DNA from: Cytobacillus kochii
GTDB taxonomy: Bacteria > Bacillota > Bacilli > Bacillales > Cytobacillaceae
NCBI RefSeq assembly: GCF_020171845.1
Contig: NZ_JAIVAM010000005.1
Location: 62,001-126,000, forward strand
Direction: 5' to 3'
Length of the DNA stretch: 64,000 nt
Of this stretch, positions 15,569 to 25,186 are shown in pieces. Position numbers and translations under genes: made by a program. Position 1 is the first letter of the stretch. Each line of letters begins with the position of its first letter. The notes under the pieces were generated by a model. That model saw nothing but the letters and a program-made list of their open reading frames with translations. It was not told the origin of the DNA and did not search any database.

Positions 15569-15961
15569 TTACATCAATCTCGTAAAAACAACCATTGTCC
15601 CAGGAATTGCGATAATCATTGTACTGAAAAGGACAATTAATACTTGGTTCGCGCTCAATTGCCACATACCTAAAGACCCTTGTCCAGTAATTAAGAATAA
15701 TATCAAAATAACAACAAACAAAATAAAATAATTCGCAGTCATTGCCTTACCAATAATTGCTTTCGCTCGTTCATCCCTAGGAAAAATATGCGGAGATAAA
15801 TATGCAAAGAAAAGTTGACTCACACCCAATGCCAAGATCATGACAGAATCAACAAACTCCCCTCGAATAAAATCTTCATAAGAGAAATAAATACCTAAAA
15901 TAGTTAATAACACACCTAAACTTAAGTACAGATAACGATTTTCTTTCGCTTTACCTACCAC
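15569..15961 (-). CDS. Four-helix membrane protein, function unknown
   Basis: Protein of about 130 residues with four membrane helices. The central loop PRDERAKAIIGKAMTANYF resembles the charged Asp-Glu-Arg ... Gly-Lys-Ala signature seen in several small Bacillus membrane-protein families such as DUF2178-like proteins. AAAGGAA at 15977-15971 directly abuts the GTG at 15970, so the GTG at 15961 is the better start. No function can be assigned. Confidence 0.65.
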   Translation of the reverse strand: MVGKAKENRYLYLSLGVLLTILGIYFSYEDFIRGEFVDSVMILALGVSQLFFAYLSPHIFPRDERAKAIIGKAMTANYFILFVVILILFLITGQGSLGMWQLSANQVLIVLFSTMIIAIPGTMVVFTRLM

Positions 15962-16100
15962 CTGCGCCACTTCCTTTCAAAACAAAACAATCTAGATAAT
16001 CTTGTATTTGTTTAGCCATATTAAATGTTAAGTTTACTTTACAATATTTGATTATGCAGAGCAAGGTACAATTGATTGTTTTGTGTACTCGTTACACCGT

Positions 16101-16245
16101 TATAATGAAATCTCGGTGAGCACAGAACCCCTATTTTTGCGGGAATGGAATGAATTAAATGGATGAAGATATTGTGAGTGGTTTTATCGTGCCGGTCGCT
16201 TCACCTCAGTGAACCTGGACTTACTTTAGGCTAGGGGTTTTGGCA
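16101..16245 (+). ncRNA. Possible structured transcript of unknown class
   Basis: In the roughly 300-base gap before array B, TATAAT (16101-16106) is followed by AACCCCTA (16126-16133), which is complementary to TAGGGGTT (16232-16239) before a short T-run. An 8-pair stem closing a loop of about 98 bases would fit a small RNA. There is no good -35 box and no ORF. This is a weak candidate based only on the inverted repeat; the rest of 15971-16270 shows nothing recognisable. Confidence 0.2.
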
Positions 16246-16271
16246 GATAACCTTCCTTTTCTAATGTGATT

Positions 16272-16957
16272 TACTGCTTTCACGCAAAAGAACAAATGCA
16301 TCTATTGATGTATTGCGCGTATTTTGGTTTTTCACGTAATTGTGCTCAGACCTCCTTTCGCTTTTGCGCGTATTCGAGCTTTTCGCGCAATTCCGCTCGG
16401 GCTTCCTTCCACTTTTGCGCGCATTTTGGTTTTGCGCGCAATTCTGCTCGGACACCCTTTCGCTTTTGTGCGTATTCGGGCTTTTCGCGCAATTCTGCTC
16501 GGGCTTCCTTCCGCTTTTGCGCGTATTTTGGTTTTGCGCGCAATTCTGTCCGGACTTCCTTCCGCTTTTGCGCGTATTTTGGCTTTGCGCGCAATTCTGC
16601 CCGGACTTCCTTCCGCTTTTGCGCGTATTTTGGCTTTTCGCGTAATTCTGCTCGAATTTCCTTCCGCTTTTGCGCGTATTTTGGCTTTGCGCGCAATTCT
16701 GCCCGGACTTCCTTCCGCTTTTGCGCGTATTTTGGTTTTGCGCGCAATTCTGCTCGAATTCCCTTTCGCTTTTGCGCGTATTTGAGCTTTTCGCGCAATT
16801 CTGCTCGAACACCCTTTCGCTTTTGCGCGTATTCGAGCTTTTCGCGCAATTCTGCTCGAACACCCTTTCGCTTTTGCGCGTATTTGAGCTTTTCGCGCAA
16901 TTCTGCTTGCCAATCGATCATGTTTTGCGCGCTAGTAGGATTCACGCTCAAAAGGTC
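16272..16957. repeat. 51-bp tandem array B (about 13 units)
   Basis: The motif TGCGCG recurs every 51 bases at 16314, 16365 and so on to 16926 without slippage, with decayed partial units at each end. Most units contain the inverted repeat TGCGCG-N13-CGCGCA. All three plus-strand frames and at least two minus frames stay open across much of the array, giving 17-residue false repeats (for example Arg-Ala-Glu-Leu-Arg-Glu-Lys). No ribosome site precedes any of them. Sequence is unrelated to arrays A and C. Confidence 0.92.
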
Positions 16958-17249
16958 TTGGAGATGGCTAATGAAGTTGTAGTTATATAAATATTCGACC
17001 TAACACCTAACTTTATTTACACATTCTTAAGTAATTGAAGATGGTAACTTGATAGCTTGACTTTCGACTTTAATAGATTTTGTCTTTCTTGATGTGATTT
17101 AGTAGAACCTTTCATTATCAGATACGCTGTTGAAACTAATTAAGTACGAAGCAAAAGAATAATTATTTTTCTTATTTCATTATTTTTTTATTGAAAAACA
17201 ATAAATAACCTGTTAAAGTAACATTAACAAAATTCGGAGGTATCCATTC
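16958..17249. other. Intergenic stretch before the DUF817 gene
   Basis: About 290 AT-rich bases with no ORF that has a ribosome site. It must hold the DUF817 promoter. I could not find a clear -35/-10 pair. Confidence 0.4.
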
Positions 17250-18077
17250 ATGTTTTTTTCCATACAACAGCTCGTACGATTTGGTTGGTCACAGGCGTTA
17301 TCTTGTATTTTTCCAGTTGTTATTTTTGCATCATTGGCAATTACGCAGATCATCCCCCTCCCTCTATTACCAAGATATGATTGGCTCCTGCTCATTTGTA
17401 TAGTGACTCAGTGGTTAATGATTCGTTCTGGACTTGAAACGAAAGATGAGTTGAAAGTCATCACTCTTTTTCATATCATTGGGTTGGCATTGGAGATCTT
17501 CAAAGTACATATGGGGTCATGGGCTTATCCAGAGGAAGCTTACTCGAAGGTTTTCGGGGTTCCCTTGTATAGTGGCTTTATGTATGCAAGTGTGGCGAGT
17601 TATTTATGTCAGGCTTGGCGAAGACTAGATGTCAAATTAATCAAATGGCCACCTTTTATATTGTCAGTACCACTCGCTACAGCTATCTATTTAAACTTTT
17701 TCACTCATCATTTCTGGATTGATATACGTTGGTGGTTAGGCGCGGCTGTAATAGTTGTATTCTTCAGGACTTCGGTAGCGTATAAAGTTGGTCAAAAGTT
17801 TTACCATATGCCACTGGCCCTCTCGTTTGTACTCATCGGCTTCTTTATTTGGATTGCTGAAAATATAGCCACTTACTTTGGGGCGTGGCAATATCCAAAC
17901 CAAACAGATGCATGGAGTTTGGTTCATTTAGGAAAAGTAAGTTCATGGCTCTTACTTGTTATCGTGAGTTTTCTGATTGTCGCTACTTTGAAAAGAGTGA
18001 AGGAAAAGCAACCTACCATCCGATTAAAAGTGGATGATTATGAATCACTTCACTCTAACAGATTAGGAGAAAACTAA
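17250..18077 (+). CDS. DUF817 family integral membrane protein
   Basis: Protein of 275 residues with about eight membrane helices. DUF817 signatures are visible: LEIFKVHMGSWAYPEEAYSKVFGVPLYSGFMYASVASY in two parts, HHFWIDIRWWLGA, and the second-half repeat WIAENIATYFGAWQYPNQ. CGGAGGT sits eight bases before the ATG. The two SWAYP/AWQYP segments suggest an internal duplication. The family is widespread and uncharacterised. It stands alone, followed by a degenerate 51-bp array. Confidence 0.85.
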   Translation: MFFSIQQLVRFGWSQALSCIFPVVIFASLAITQIIPLPLLPRYDWLLLICIVTQWLMIRSGLETKDELKVITLFHIIGLALEIFKVHMGSWAYPEEAYSKVFGVPLYSGFMYASVASYLCQAWRRLDVKLIKWPPFILSVPLATAIYLNFFTHHFWIDIRWWLGAAVIVVFFRTSVAYKVGQKFYHMPLALSFVLIGFFIWIAENIATYFGAWQYPNQTDAWSLVHLGKVSSWLLLVIVSFLIVATLKRVKEKQPTIRLKVDDYESLHSNRLGEN

Positions 18078-18082
18078 AAATA

Positions 18083-18300
18083 GTTGCTCACACTTCTTAA
18101 TCATTTTGTTTTCACTTGTGTGGGCATTCCCTGTTTGCCCACACTTCCTGCTCATTTTGTACCCTCTTGTGTGGGCATTCCCAATTTGCCATACTTCTTG
18201 CTCATTTGGTACCCTCTCGTGTGGCTATTACCTATTCATCATACTTACTGCTAATTTCGACTCATATTGTGTGCTCACTCCCATTCCCCTTGATCAGTCT
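18083..18300. repeat. Degenerate 51-bp array D (about 4 units)
   Basis: ACACTT-like motifs occur at 18090, 18141, 18191 and 18241 (steps of 51, 50 and 50). The best unit contains GTGTGGGC-N11-GCCCACAC, a perfect 8-bp inverted repeat. Later units are decayed. The sequence is related to array E at 41.5 kb but not to A, B or C. Several small frames run through it with no ribosome site. Confidence 0.75.
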
Positions 18301-18381
18301 ACCCGCTTGGCTTTATCTCTCTTTACCTCTTGACTTATTTTATTTTGCCAACCTCCCTTTTTAGAACCCGCTGGTACCACG

Positions 18382-18410
18382 AAAAAGCACGAACAAAAAA
18401 TTGCTCGTGC
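18382..18410 (-). terminator. Terminator after the YknX-like gene
   Basis: GCACGAGC and GTTCGTGC (read on the minus strand, 18410-18387) form a stem followed by a T-run. Confidence 0.85.
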
Positions 18411-18417
18411 CTCCAAT

Positions 18418-19698
18418 TTATCTAGATAAAAATCCTTTAGAGATTGTTTTAAAGATCTCCATACCTGACATAGCCCCGTAGCTGGCCTTTGTGTTTTTGG
18501 TTGGCGAGAGTGGTGTAATGAACGGGTGGTTAGATTTGATTAGTAGTGGACGGTCGAGTACAATTAGTTCTCCTGCTTCTACTCCCTTTTGTACCTCTAC
18601 TGTATGGTCGAGTTTCATCCCGGTATCCAACTGTCTTCGTTCGACATAACCTCCAGCACCAAGGATATAACTCACTTGTTTTTTATCTGTGTGTTTAATC
18701 GTTTTTACCGGAACGGTCGTTGCTCCCTGTACTTCATTGGTAACGATTTTTACGTTGACATGCTGGCCAAAAACGCTTGTTCCATCTTCTGGCTCGGTTA
18801 ATTGTACCGTATACAAGTAGCTATTCTCCTTGCCAATCTCTGGTGTTTCTTCTGGATATACGGAAACGGTATCAATAGTCCCTTCTAATTGCTTATTACT
18901 ATTTTCATAAGTAATCAGGACCTTCATGCCCGGTAAGATTTGTTGCACTTCATCCTCTGTTAATTCCCCTTCGATTTTTTGCTCGTTAGAGATGATTGTG
19001 AGAATGGGATTTTCAAGCGTATGCTTCAATTCCTTTACCGTTCCTGAAATCATGCTTTCTGCAGTGAGTTCTATCATGCTTGAGTCAGCTGCGGTTAACA
19101 TTTCTTCGTATTTCTCGATTTCGCTTTCCAACTTACTTTTATCCAATTCTTTATTCTCTATATCGCGAGCGATCGATTGTTGTATATACGCTGTGCTATC
19201 AAATGGCTCTACTTGTACAATAATTGAATCATCATTTGGGGTCTGCAATTGCTGATTCTGACTCGTTCCTGTTGACGAAGCTGGCATTGTGTTCGATGTG
19301 GCAAGTAACTGTTCCATCTGAGAAATATGCTGATCTAAACTCGCCACTTCCTGATTGAGACGATCGATTTCCATTTGAAAAGCACTCTTTGTTTCATTAA
19401 TATTTTGTGGGGAATATTCAAGTACGGCTGTGCCTGGTTCTACTGCCTGACCTTTCTCCACAAGAAAGCCCTGAAAACTTCCTTTATCTTGATCGTGGTA
19501 GAAAAACTGCTCTTCCTTTGGCATAAACATACCAGCAACAGGTAGCGTTTCTATTAAATCCTGTTCGTTGGCAACGGTCCATTTTGAAATATAGTTTACG
19601 CGGTTAATCTCTTTTTCACTTGTAAATATAAGTGTGATATTCAAAGCAATGAACAACGTAATCACTGCTGCTATCAAAAGCTTCCATTTCAGCTTCAT
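18418..19698 (-). CDS. HlyD/YknX-like membrane fusion (periplasmic adaptor) protein
   Basis: Protein of 426 residues. An N-terminal membrane anchor lies at about 6-27, then a barrel-sandwich/lipoyl half (QGFLVEKGQAVEPGTAVLEY), a coiled-coil hairpin with two heptad arms (about 105-145 and 170-215) and a low-complexity Ser/Thr/Gln tip. A returning lipoyl half and beta-barrel domains (ILPGMKVLITYEN, then VVAxVP-like TTVPVKTIKH) complete it. Such adaptors work with MacB-type ABC exporters in Bacillus (YknX with YknYZ). AAGGGG precedes the ATG. The only partner here is the Yip1-family gene 14 bases upstream; no ABC genes are next to it. Confidence 0.8.
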   Translation of the reverse strand: MKLKWKLLIAAVITLFIALNITLIFTSEKEINRVNYISKWTVANEQDLIETLPVAGMFMPKEEQFFYHDQDKGSFQGFLVEKGQAVEPGTAVLEYSPQNINETKSAFQMEIDRLNQEVASLDQHISQMEQLLATSNTMPASSTGTSQNQQLQTPNDDSIIVQVEPFDSTAYIQQSIARDIENKELDKSKLESEIEKYEEMLTAADSSMIELTAESMISGTVKELKHTLENPILTIISNEQKIEGELTEDEVQQILPGMKVLITYENSNKQLEGTIDTVSVYPEETPEIGKENSYLYTVQLTEPEDGTSVFGQHVNVKIVTNEVQGATTVPVKTIKHTDKKQVSYILGAGGYVERRQLDTGMKLDHTVEVQKGVEAGELIVLDRPLLIKSNHPFITPLSPTKNTKASYGAMSGMEIFKTISKGFLSR

Positions 19699-19712
19699 GA
19701 GAGAACCCCTTC

Positions 19713-20375
19713 TTAAATAATATTTTCGAATTTAATGTATGAAAGTAAGGATGATATAACGGCAACAAATAAATAAAAACCTATTAAAGTCCAAATAATA
19801 AAACGTGGGGACCGCTCAGATAAGTGGCGATAATACTTATATGTAAGAATGATAGCCCATACTTTGAATAACGTAATATTGGCTAGTAAGAATATAATGA
19901 GCTCAATCGAAGTAAACGTTTGGGCGATAATTCCTAGTGAAAATATATTCGATTCAGCACTGATTCCTAAAAACAAATGTACTGGAATGAAAACTAATTT
20001 TTCTATTAAAAATATCATCGTAATAATCAGTTGCACAAATAGTAATTTACGATAATCTACTTCTAATATGGTCCAAAAAAAGAGCGAAGGGATAAAGATA
20101 GCTAATAATATCCAGATGAGTCCCCATGTTACCTGTCCCGCAGCAAAAAGAGTTTGATAGGCTTCATATCCACTCCTCGTTAAATCTGGCAATGATCTTG
20201 AAACATACTCACTACCTATACCGAAAAAAGCTGAAATGCCCGCAATAATGATACTCGCTAAAGTAATCCAAACAACCGGTTTCCATAAACCGACAACTTC
20301 CTCCTCTTTTCCTAATTGATATGCGACAAATTGCGGCTGTTTCAATCCACGGAAAAGAGGTACTCGTTCACTCAT
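19713..20375 (-). CDS. Yip1-family (YknW-like) membrane protein
   Basis: Protein of 220 residues with five membrane helices and a short cytosolic N-terminus. The spread of helices and the Trp/Pro-rich helix ends (VWITLASIIIAGISAFFG, WGLIWILLAIFIPSLFFWT) fit the Yip1 domain. In B. subtilis YknW, a Yip1 protein, assists assembly of the YknXYZ exporter. Here it precedes a YknX-like adaptor by 14 bases, so the two form an operon. GGGGG precedes the ATG. The family assignment is moderately sure; the partner exporter is not in the window. Confidence 0.7.
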   Translation of the reverse strand: MSERVPLFRGLKQPQFVAYQLGKEEEVVGLWKPVVWITLASIIIAGISAFFGIGSEYVSRSLPDLTRSGYEAYQTLFAAGQVTWGLIWILLAIFIPSLFFWTILEVDYRKLLFVQLIITMIFLIEKLVFIPVHLFLGISAESNIFSLGIIAQTFTSIELIIFLLANITLFKVWAIILTYKYYRHLSERSPRFIIWTLIGFYLFVAVISSLLSYIKFENII

Positions 20376-20613
20376 ACTATGTCCCCCAAGCCAAAAATTT
20401 CTAGTCTATTTATATTGTAACTGAAAAATCATATATTTGAATAGTTTAAAGGTACCATTAAGGCACGAAAAACCCTTTTATGTCAAGGTTCGACACGATT
20501 CGTCATCTATCGTTCTTTTTACATAAATAGACCGATTAAGAAATGGATATTTTCGTTTGTATTAAAGGGTATTTTTTTACGAAAGCCATTCTTTCCATAA
20601 TCCTGCGGGCGGC

Positions 20614-20642
20614 TTCAACCTTTGCCTAGAAAATGGTATAAT
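20614..20642 (+). promoter_or_regulatory. Sigma-A promoter of ywqBA
   Basis: TTCAAC (20614-20619) and TATAAT (20637-20642) are 17 bases apart, about 45 bases before the ywqB start. The remaining 240 bases back to the divergent Yip1 gene show no gene. Confidence 0.7.
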
Positions 20643-20691
20643 GGAGGAATGCTAAAAAGGTACAAAAATTGATGTGAATGGAGTGAAGGCT

Positions 20692-22323
20692 ATGGATAAT
20701 GGGATTCCTGAGCGTTTTTTAGAGCCGTTAGAGGATATGGCACGCAAAGTGAAGGAAGAGCTAGACGCACACGCAGCTACTGATCAAGCACTTGTGCAAA
20801 AAGGGTTAATTCTATACCGTCAAGGGCTCGTGAAGCAGATTCGCTATGAGTCACACTCCATCACAGCAGCTGTATTAGATGTAAACCGAGTCCAAGTGTC
20901 CCTTAATATAGAAGATTATCACATAAGTCGTTGTTCTTGTCCTGCGGAAGGTACTTGTAGACATATGATGGCGGTATTCTTTTATTTGTTAGCGAAAAAT
21001 AACAGTGTTTCTAATTGGATAGAGAGTTGGCGTGCCCCCATTAAGGAACGGAAGACCTTAGCTGACCTTGGCTTGAAGCGCGCACGTGACCTTATGCAAA
21101 CGAATCCAACAAAACAACCTGATTATGATAATTGGATTCGTACCTTTACAGAGAATTTCCAGCAAATTATGTATCAATCTGGACAATATCCAAAGCCATA
21201 CGTCGTTTCTGATTTATTTTATATATATTTACGAAAAATAAATGCCTATGCCCCTATAAAAAAAGAATGGAAATTGCTATACCAATTAATTGGTAGCATG
21301 CATACATTTCTGCTACTCGAACAATTTGCTAATGAATGTAAACATAGTGAAAAGGAGATAGAACGCCATTATCTCCACCTTTTTCAAGACTTAATGGAAG
21401 AGTCCTCTGTCATGATGGAAAGACTTTCCCAGCAAACAGTCCCATTTGCCTTTGATCCATTTATCGAACGGTTAAGAAATGAAGCAACAGCCTTAATAGA
21501 CCATCGTTCTGAGATTGTTCAATTTGAAAGAATTCAACTATACCGTAGACTTTGGACACAATTTTTCAAACAAAAGAGTTGGCGTGAAGAAGAGTTAGAG
21601 AAACTACGTACACTATATGAAACTGATGCCTCGCTATCATGTATTATCGGCATGGCTCATTTACATTTTTTACTACATGATGATCAAAAAGTGTTTCAAT
21701 TGATCGATGAGGGCGATTATGATTATACACCTTATTTCTTTTATTGGATATATCAACTAAATGCTCAAAAAGAATGGAAACGTGCAGAACAATATATCGA
21801 AACACTTCTTCCTTATGCAATTAAATATTTAGAGGAAGAAGATGATTTTCATAAATGCTCAGACCTCGTAAAAATGGTTTTAGAGGTCATTACACCTTAT
21901 TGCCAACAAACAAAACGGAATGACTTATACGAAAAAGTTTTAACTGAAACTTTACCTTATAGCTTTTATTATTACGATGATTTCTTATATGAATATGAAC
22001 AATGGGAGAAATGGGTGGATCTCCAAGCACTGCTCAGCATCCGACTCACTGACATTTCACAAGAGCGGCTAGAGCGTCTTGAAAAAGCAGAGCCCACATT
22101 GCTACTTCCCTTATACCATCAAGCAATCCAACACGATATCCATTTAAAAAGTCGTGAGCAATACCGTCAAGCAGTGAAGAAAATGCAAAAACTTCGTTCA
22201 CTTTATGAAAAATTATCATTGGCTAGTGAATGGGAACAATTCCTAGAGGAGCTGTTAGAAAGTACAAAACGACTACGTGCTTTTCAGGAAGAATGTAAAA
22301 GAGGGAAACTAATTCATGCTTAA
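20692..22323 (+). CDS. ywqB: SWIM zinc-finger protein YwqB
   Basis: Protein of 543 residues from ATG 20692 behind GGAGTGAAGG; an in-frame GTG at 20674 is less likely. The SWIM zinc finger CSC-PAEGT-CRH lies at about residues 81-91 (pattern CxCxnCxH). The rest is helical and Glu/Lys-rich, without further known motifs. SWIM domains bind DNA or protein partners. Its stop overlaps the start of the Snf2 helicase gene by eight bases, the same ywqB-ywqA arrangement as in B. subtilis, where the role is not settled. Together they may form a DNA remodelling or repair complex. Confidence 0.88.
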   Translation: MDNGIPERFLEPLEDMARKVKEELDAHAATDQALVQKGLILYRQGLVKQIRYESHSITAAVLDVNRVQVSLNIEDYHISRCSCPAEGTCRHMMAVFFYLLAKNNSVSNWIESWRAPIKERKTLADLGLKRARDLMQTNPTKQPDYDNWIRTFTENFQQIMYQSGQYPKPYVVSDLFYIYLRKINAYAPIKKEWKLLYQLIGSMHTFLLLEQFANECKHSEKEIERHYLHLFQDLMEESSVMMERLSQQTVPFAFDPFIERLRNEATALIDHRSEIVQFERIQLYRRLWTQFFKQKSWREEELEKLRTLYETDASLSCIIGMAHLHFLLHDDQKVFQLIDEGDYDYTPYFFYWIYQLNAQKEWKRAEQYIETLLPYAIKYLEEEDDFHKCSDLVKMVLEVITPYCQQTKRNDLYEKVLTETLPYSFYYYDDFLYEYEQWEKWVDLQALLSIRLTDISQERLERLEKAEPTLLLPLYHQAIQHDIHLKSREQYRQAVKKMQKLRSLYEKLSLASEWEQFLEELLESTKRLRAFQEECKRGKLIHA

Positions 22324-25144
22324 AACGAGGATGATCTCCATACAAATAAATATGATTAAAGCGGATGCCTTTTTCATTTTCGCTAAAGATGATAAGGAAA
22401 GAACGATACCTCCTGTTGACTGGAAGCCCATGCTTTTTTACTCTCATCGCGAAAGCTTCTTTGGCACGATGATTAATGAAAAAACTATCGAGGGTATCAG
22501 TGGCTTTCTTTTAGATAGTTGGGAGATTGTTACATTATTTTCTAACGAGCAGTTTAATCGTTTTATTCATTGGAAATGGGATGAAACAGCAGAGATTCTA
22601 CTAGCTGCTGCTCCTATCCTCAAAGATTGCATCGATGAGCGTCAATGGATGCCCGATTTTGATGCTTGGGAAAGTGACCACTTTCGCTGGGCATTGCCAG
22701 CTGACGTCATTAATGAATTTCACCCTGATTTTTGGGAACAGTCATTGTTAGGTGAACCAATCAAACCGATGATTCAGCAGCTTTTCCATCATGCCCTTGA
22801 CCATTATTTACAAAAAAACAAGCAGGCGAAAGCGGCGTTCGGAGAGAAGCTACTTGCTTTACGCAACGAGCATCTCTCTGCAAGAGCATTAGCTGCGTAT
22901 TTTGATGAAGAAAAGTGGCAGGAATGGATAGGGATAAAAGAAATTCTTACACCATTTTCACTCGGGATTAAACTTGAGGAGCCAGCAGAAGATGACCTCA
23001 CATGGTCCCTTTCGGTATTTTTAAGAGGAAAAGAAAATCCAGATCTTTTTGTTGATTACAAAGATGAAGGGAATTATCCTCCTGGTTGGCTCGATTATGA
23101 GAGGGAAGTAGACAAGGAAATGATCCGTATTCTCGAGATGTTTCCATGGTTAGAAGGAAAGAAACAACAATTGACCACTCAACTTACAGAGGAAGAAGCA
23201 TGGTTATTCTTAACTGAAGCGAGTGAGACCTTACTTGCTCTTGACGTTGAAATCCTTCTTCCTTCTTGGTGGCAAGCAATGAAAAAGGCAAGCATGAATG
23301 TAAAGGCAAAGGTTAAAGCATCAAGCAGTCACAGGCCATCCTTTGTTGGATTGCAGGCTATGCTTGATTATGATTGGCGCTTCTCAATGAATGGTGTCGA
23401 ACTATCTGAAGAAGAATTTCGGCAAATGGTTGAAGAAAAACGTCGCCTTATATATATTCGCGGCCGATGGATTAAGCTTGATCCCCATTTCGTAAAACAT
23501 ATTCAAAGTTTAATGAAGAAAGCCGAGCAAGAAGGACTTCATGTCCGGGATTTAATCGAACAAGAATTGCTTGGTGGGGAAAATGATGAAGATCAAGCAC
23601 AAAGCCAGCGGGCATTCGCCAAAGTACAAATAGAATTAAATCGTCAATGGAGGAAAATGGTTAATCAACTACGGAATATTCATGATATCCCCATTGAACC
23701 TATTCCAGCTGGATTGGCAGGCGACTTACGGCCCTATCAAAAACTCGGCATGAGCTGGTTATTATTTTTACGTTCGTTTAAATTTGGTGCCATCCTTGCT
23801 GATGATATGGGACTTGGAAAAACGATCCAATTAATTTCATATATACTGGCTGTAAAAGAGCAAGAGGACGGAAATCATACACAACCTGCCCTTATTGTCT
23901 GTCCTACTTCTGTTTTAGGAAATTGGCAAAAGGAATTTGAAAAGTTTGCTCCTGATTTAAATGTTTATCTTCATTACGGTTCTTATCGTGCCAAAGGGAA
24001 AGTATTAGAAAAAGCAGTGAAGGAAGCAGATGTTGTGCTTACTTCGTATGGGTTAACTCACTTAGATATTGATAGCCTAAAGGAAATCGAATGGAGTTCT
24101 GTAAGTATTGATGAAGCACAGAATATTAAAAATGCCCAAACAAAGCAATCGCAAGCCGTCAGGCAATTACAGGGAACGCATCATATCGCCTTAACAGGAA
24201 CACCCATGGAGAACCGTCTCTCTGAGCTTTGGTCCATTTTTGACTTTACCAACCATGGTTACCTTGGTAGTCTAGGTGCTTTTCATAAACGCTTTGTTCT
24301 TCCGATTGAAAAAGACCAGGATGAGGAAAAAGTTAAACAACTGCAAGCATATATTCGTCCCTTCCTTTTACGTAGAACGAAGAAAGATGAAGAAGTGGCG
24401 TTAAATCTGCCCGACAAGCTCGAACAGAAGGAATATTGTCCACTCACTTCAGAACAGGCTGCTCTTTATGAGCAATTAGTGCAAGATACATTTGCGCAGA
24501 TTGAAAAGCTAACTGGTTTTGAAAGAAAGGGACTTATCTTACAGTTACTTAGTCGCCTAAAGCAATTATGTAATCACCCAGCTCTCTATTTAAAGGAAAA
24601 AGTCGAAAATCATGCATTAATTTCCCGCTCTTCAAAATTAGAGAAACTTGATGAATTAATTGCTGCTGTCCACGAGCAAGGAGAAAGCTGCTTAGTGTTT
24701 ACGCAATACATCGAGATGGGGCATATGATTCAACAACTGCTTGAGAAGAAATATGGCTTTGAAGTCCCTTTTTTGAATGGCAGTGTGCCTAAAGGGAATC
24801 GTGATATCATGATTGAACGTTTCCAAAACAAGGAGTTCCCGGTCTTTCTTTTATCATTAAAAGCTGGTGGAACGGGGCTAAACCTTACCGCTGCAAACCA
24901 CGTCATTCATTATGACCGCTGGTGGAATCCTGCTGTTGAAAATCAAGCGACTGACCGCGCTTATCGAATTGGGCAGAAACGATTTGTCCATGTCCATAAG
25001 TTAATATGCACAGGAACATTAGAAGAAAAAATTGACCGCATGCTTGATCAGAAGCAATCACTTAATGAACAAATTATTCAAAGTGAAGCCTGGTTAACAG
25101 AATTATCTACAGATGAGTTACGCGATTTGATCTTGCTGTCATAG
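22316..25144 (+). CDS. ywqA: Snf2/Rad54-type DNA translocase YwqA
   Basis: Protein of 942 residues. The N-terminal half (about 1-450) is the SNF2_N-associated helical region found in bacterial Snf2 proteins. The motor starts at about residue 465 (LRPYQKLGMSWLLFL). Motif I is ADDMGLGKT (about 495-503), Ia is LIVCPTSVLGNW, II is IDEAQNIKN (about 599), III is LTGTPMENRL, and the C-terminal RecA lobe carries FLLSLKAGGTGLNLT (V) and QATDRAYRIGQ (VI). It would translocate on double-stranded DNA using ATP and displace bound proteins. It overlaps ywqB by eight bases. A strong terminator follows. Confidence 0.93.
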   Translation: MLKTRMISIQINMIKADAFFIFAKDDKERTIPPVDWKPMLFYSHRESFFGTMINEKTIEGISGFLLDSWEIVTLFSNEQFNRFIHWKWDETAEILLAAAPILKDCIDERQWMPDFDAWESDHFRWALPADVINEFHPDFWEQSLLGEPIKPMIQQLFHHALDHYLQKNKQAKAAFGEKLLALRNEHLSARALAAYFDEEKWQEWIGIKEILTPFSLGIKLEEPAEDDLTWSLSVFLRGKENPDLFVDYKDEGNYPPGWLDYEREVDKEMIRILEMFPWLEGKKQQLTTQLTEEEAWLFLTEASETLLALDVEILLPSWWQAMKKASMNVKAKVKASSSHRPSFVGLQAMLDYDWRFSMNGVELSEEEFRQMVEEKRRLIYIRGRWIKLDPHFVKHIQSLMKKAEQEGLHVRDLIEQELLGGENDEDQAQSQRAFAKVQIELNRQWRKMVNQLRNIHDIPIEPIPAGLAGDLRPYQKLGMSWLLFLRSFKFGAILADDMGLGKTIQLISYILAVKEQEDGNHTQPALIVCPTSVLGNWQKEFEKFAPDLNVYLHYGSYRAKGKVLEKAVKEADVVLTSYGLTHLDIDSLKEIEWSSVSIDEAQNIKNAQTKQSQAVRQLQGTHHIALTGTPMENRLSELWSIFDFTNHGYLGSLGAFHKRFVLPIEKDQDEEKVKQLQAYIRPFLLRRTKKDEEVALNLPDKLEQKEYCPLTSEQAALYEQLVQDTFAQIEKLTGFERKGLILQLLSRLKQLCNHPALYLKEKVENHALISRSSKLEKLDELIAAVHEQGESCLVFTQYIEMGHMIQQLLEKKYGFEVPFLNGSVPKGNRDIMIERFQNKEFPVFLLSLKAGGTGLNLTAANHVIHYDRWWNPAVENQATDRAYRIGQKRFVHVHKLICTGTLEEKIDRMLDQKQSLNEQIIQSEAWLTELSTDELRDLILLS

Positions 25145-25150
25145 TGTGTT

Positions 25151-25186
25151 GAAGAAGCTGCCTTATTCGGGCAGCTTCTTCTTTTT
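25151..25186. terminator. Terminator after ywqA
   Basis: GAAGAAGCTGCC (25151-25162) pairs with GGCAGCTTCTTC (25170-25181), 12 perfect pairs, followed by TTTTT. It also lies at the end of the convergent 81-residue gene. Confidence 0.9.

Noticed and set aside
16261..16990. Seven overlapping ORFs through array B
   Set aside because: Open frames on both strands over the same DNA cannot all be genes. They follow from the 51-bp period, and none has a ribosome site.
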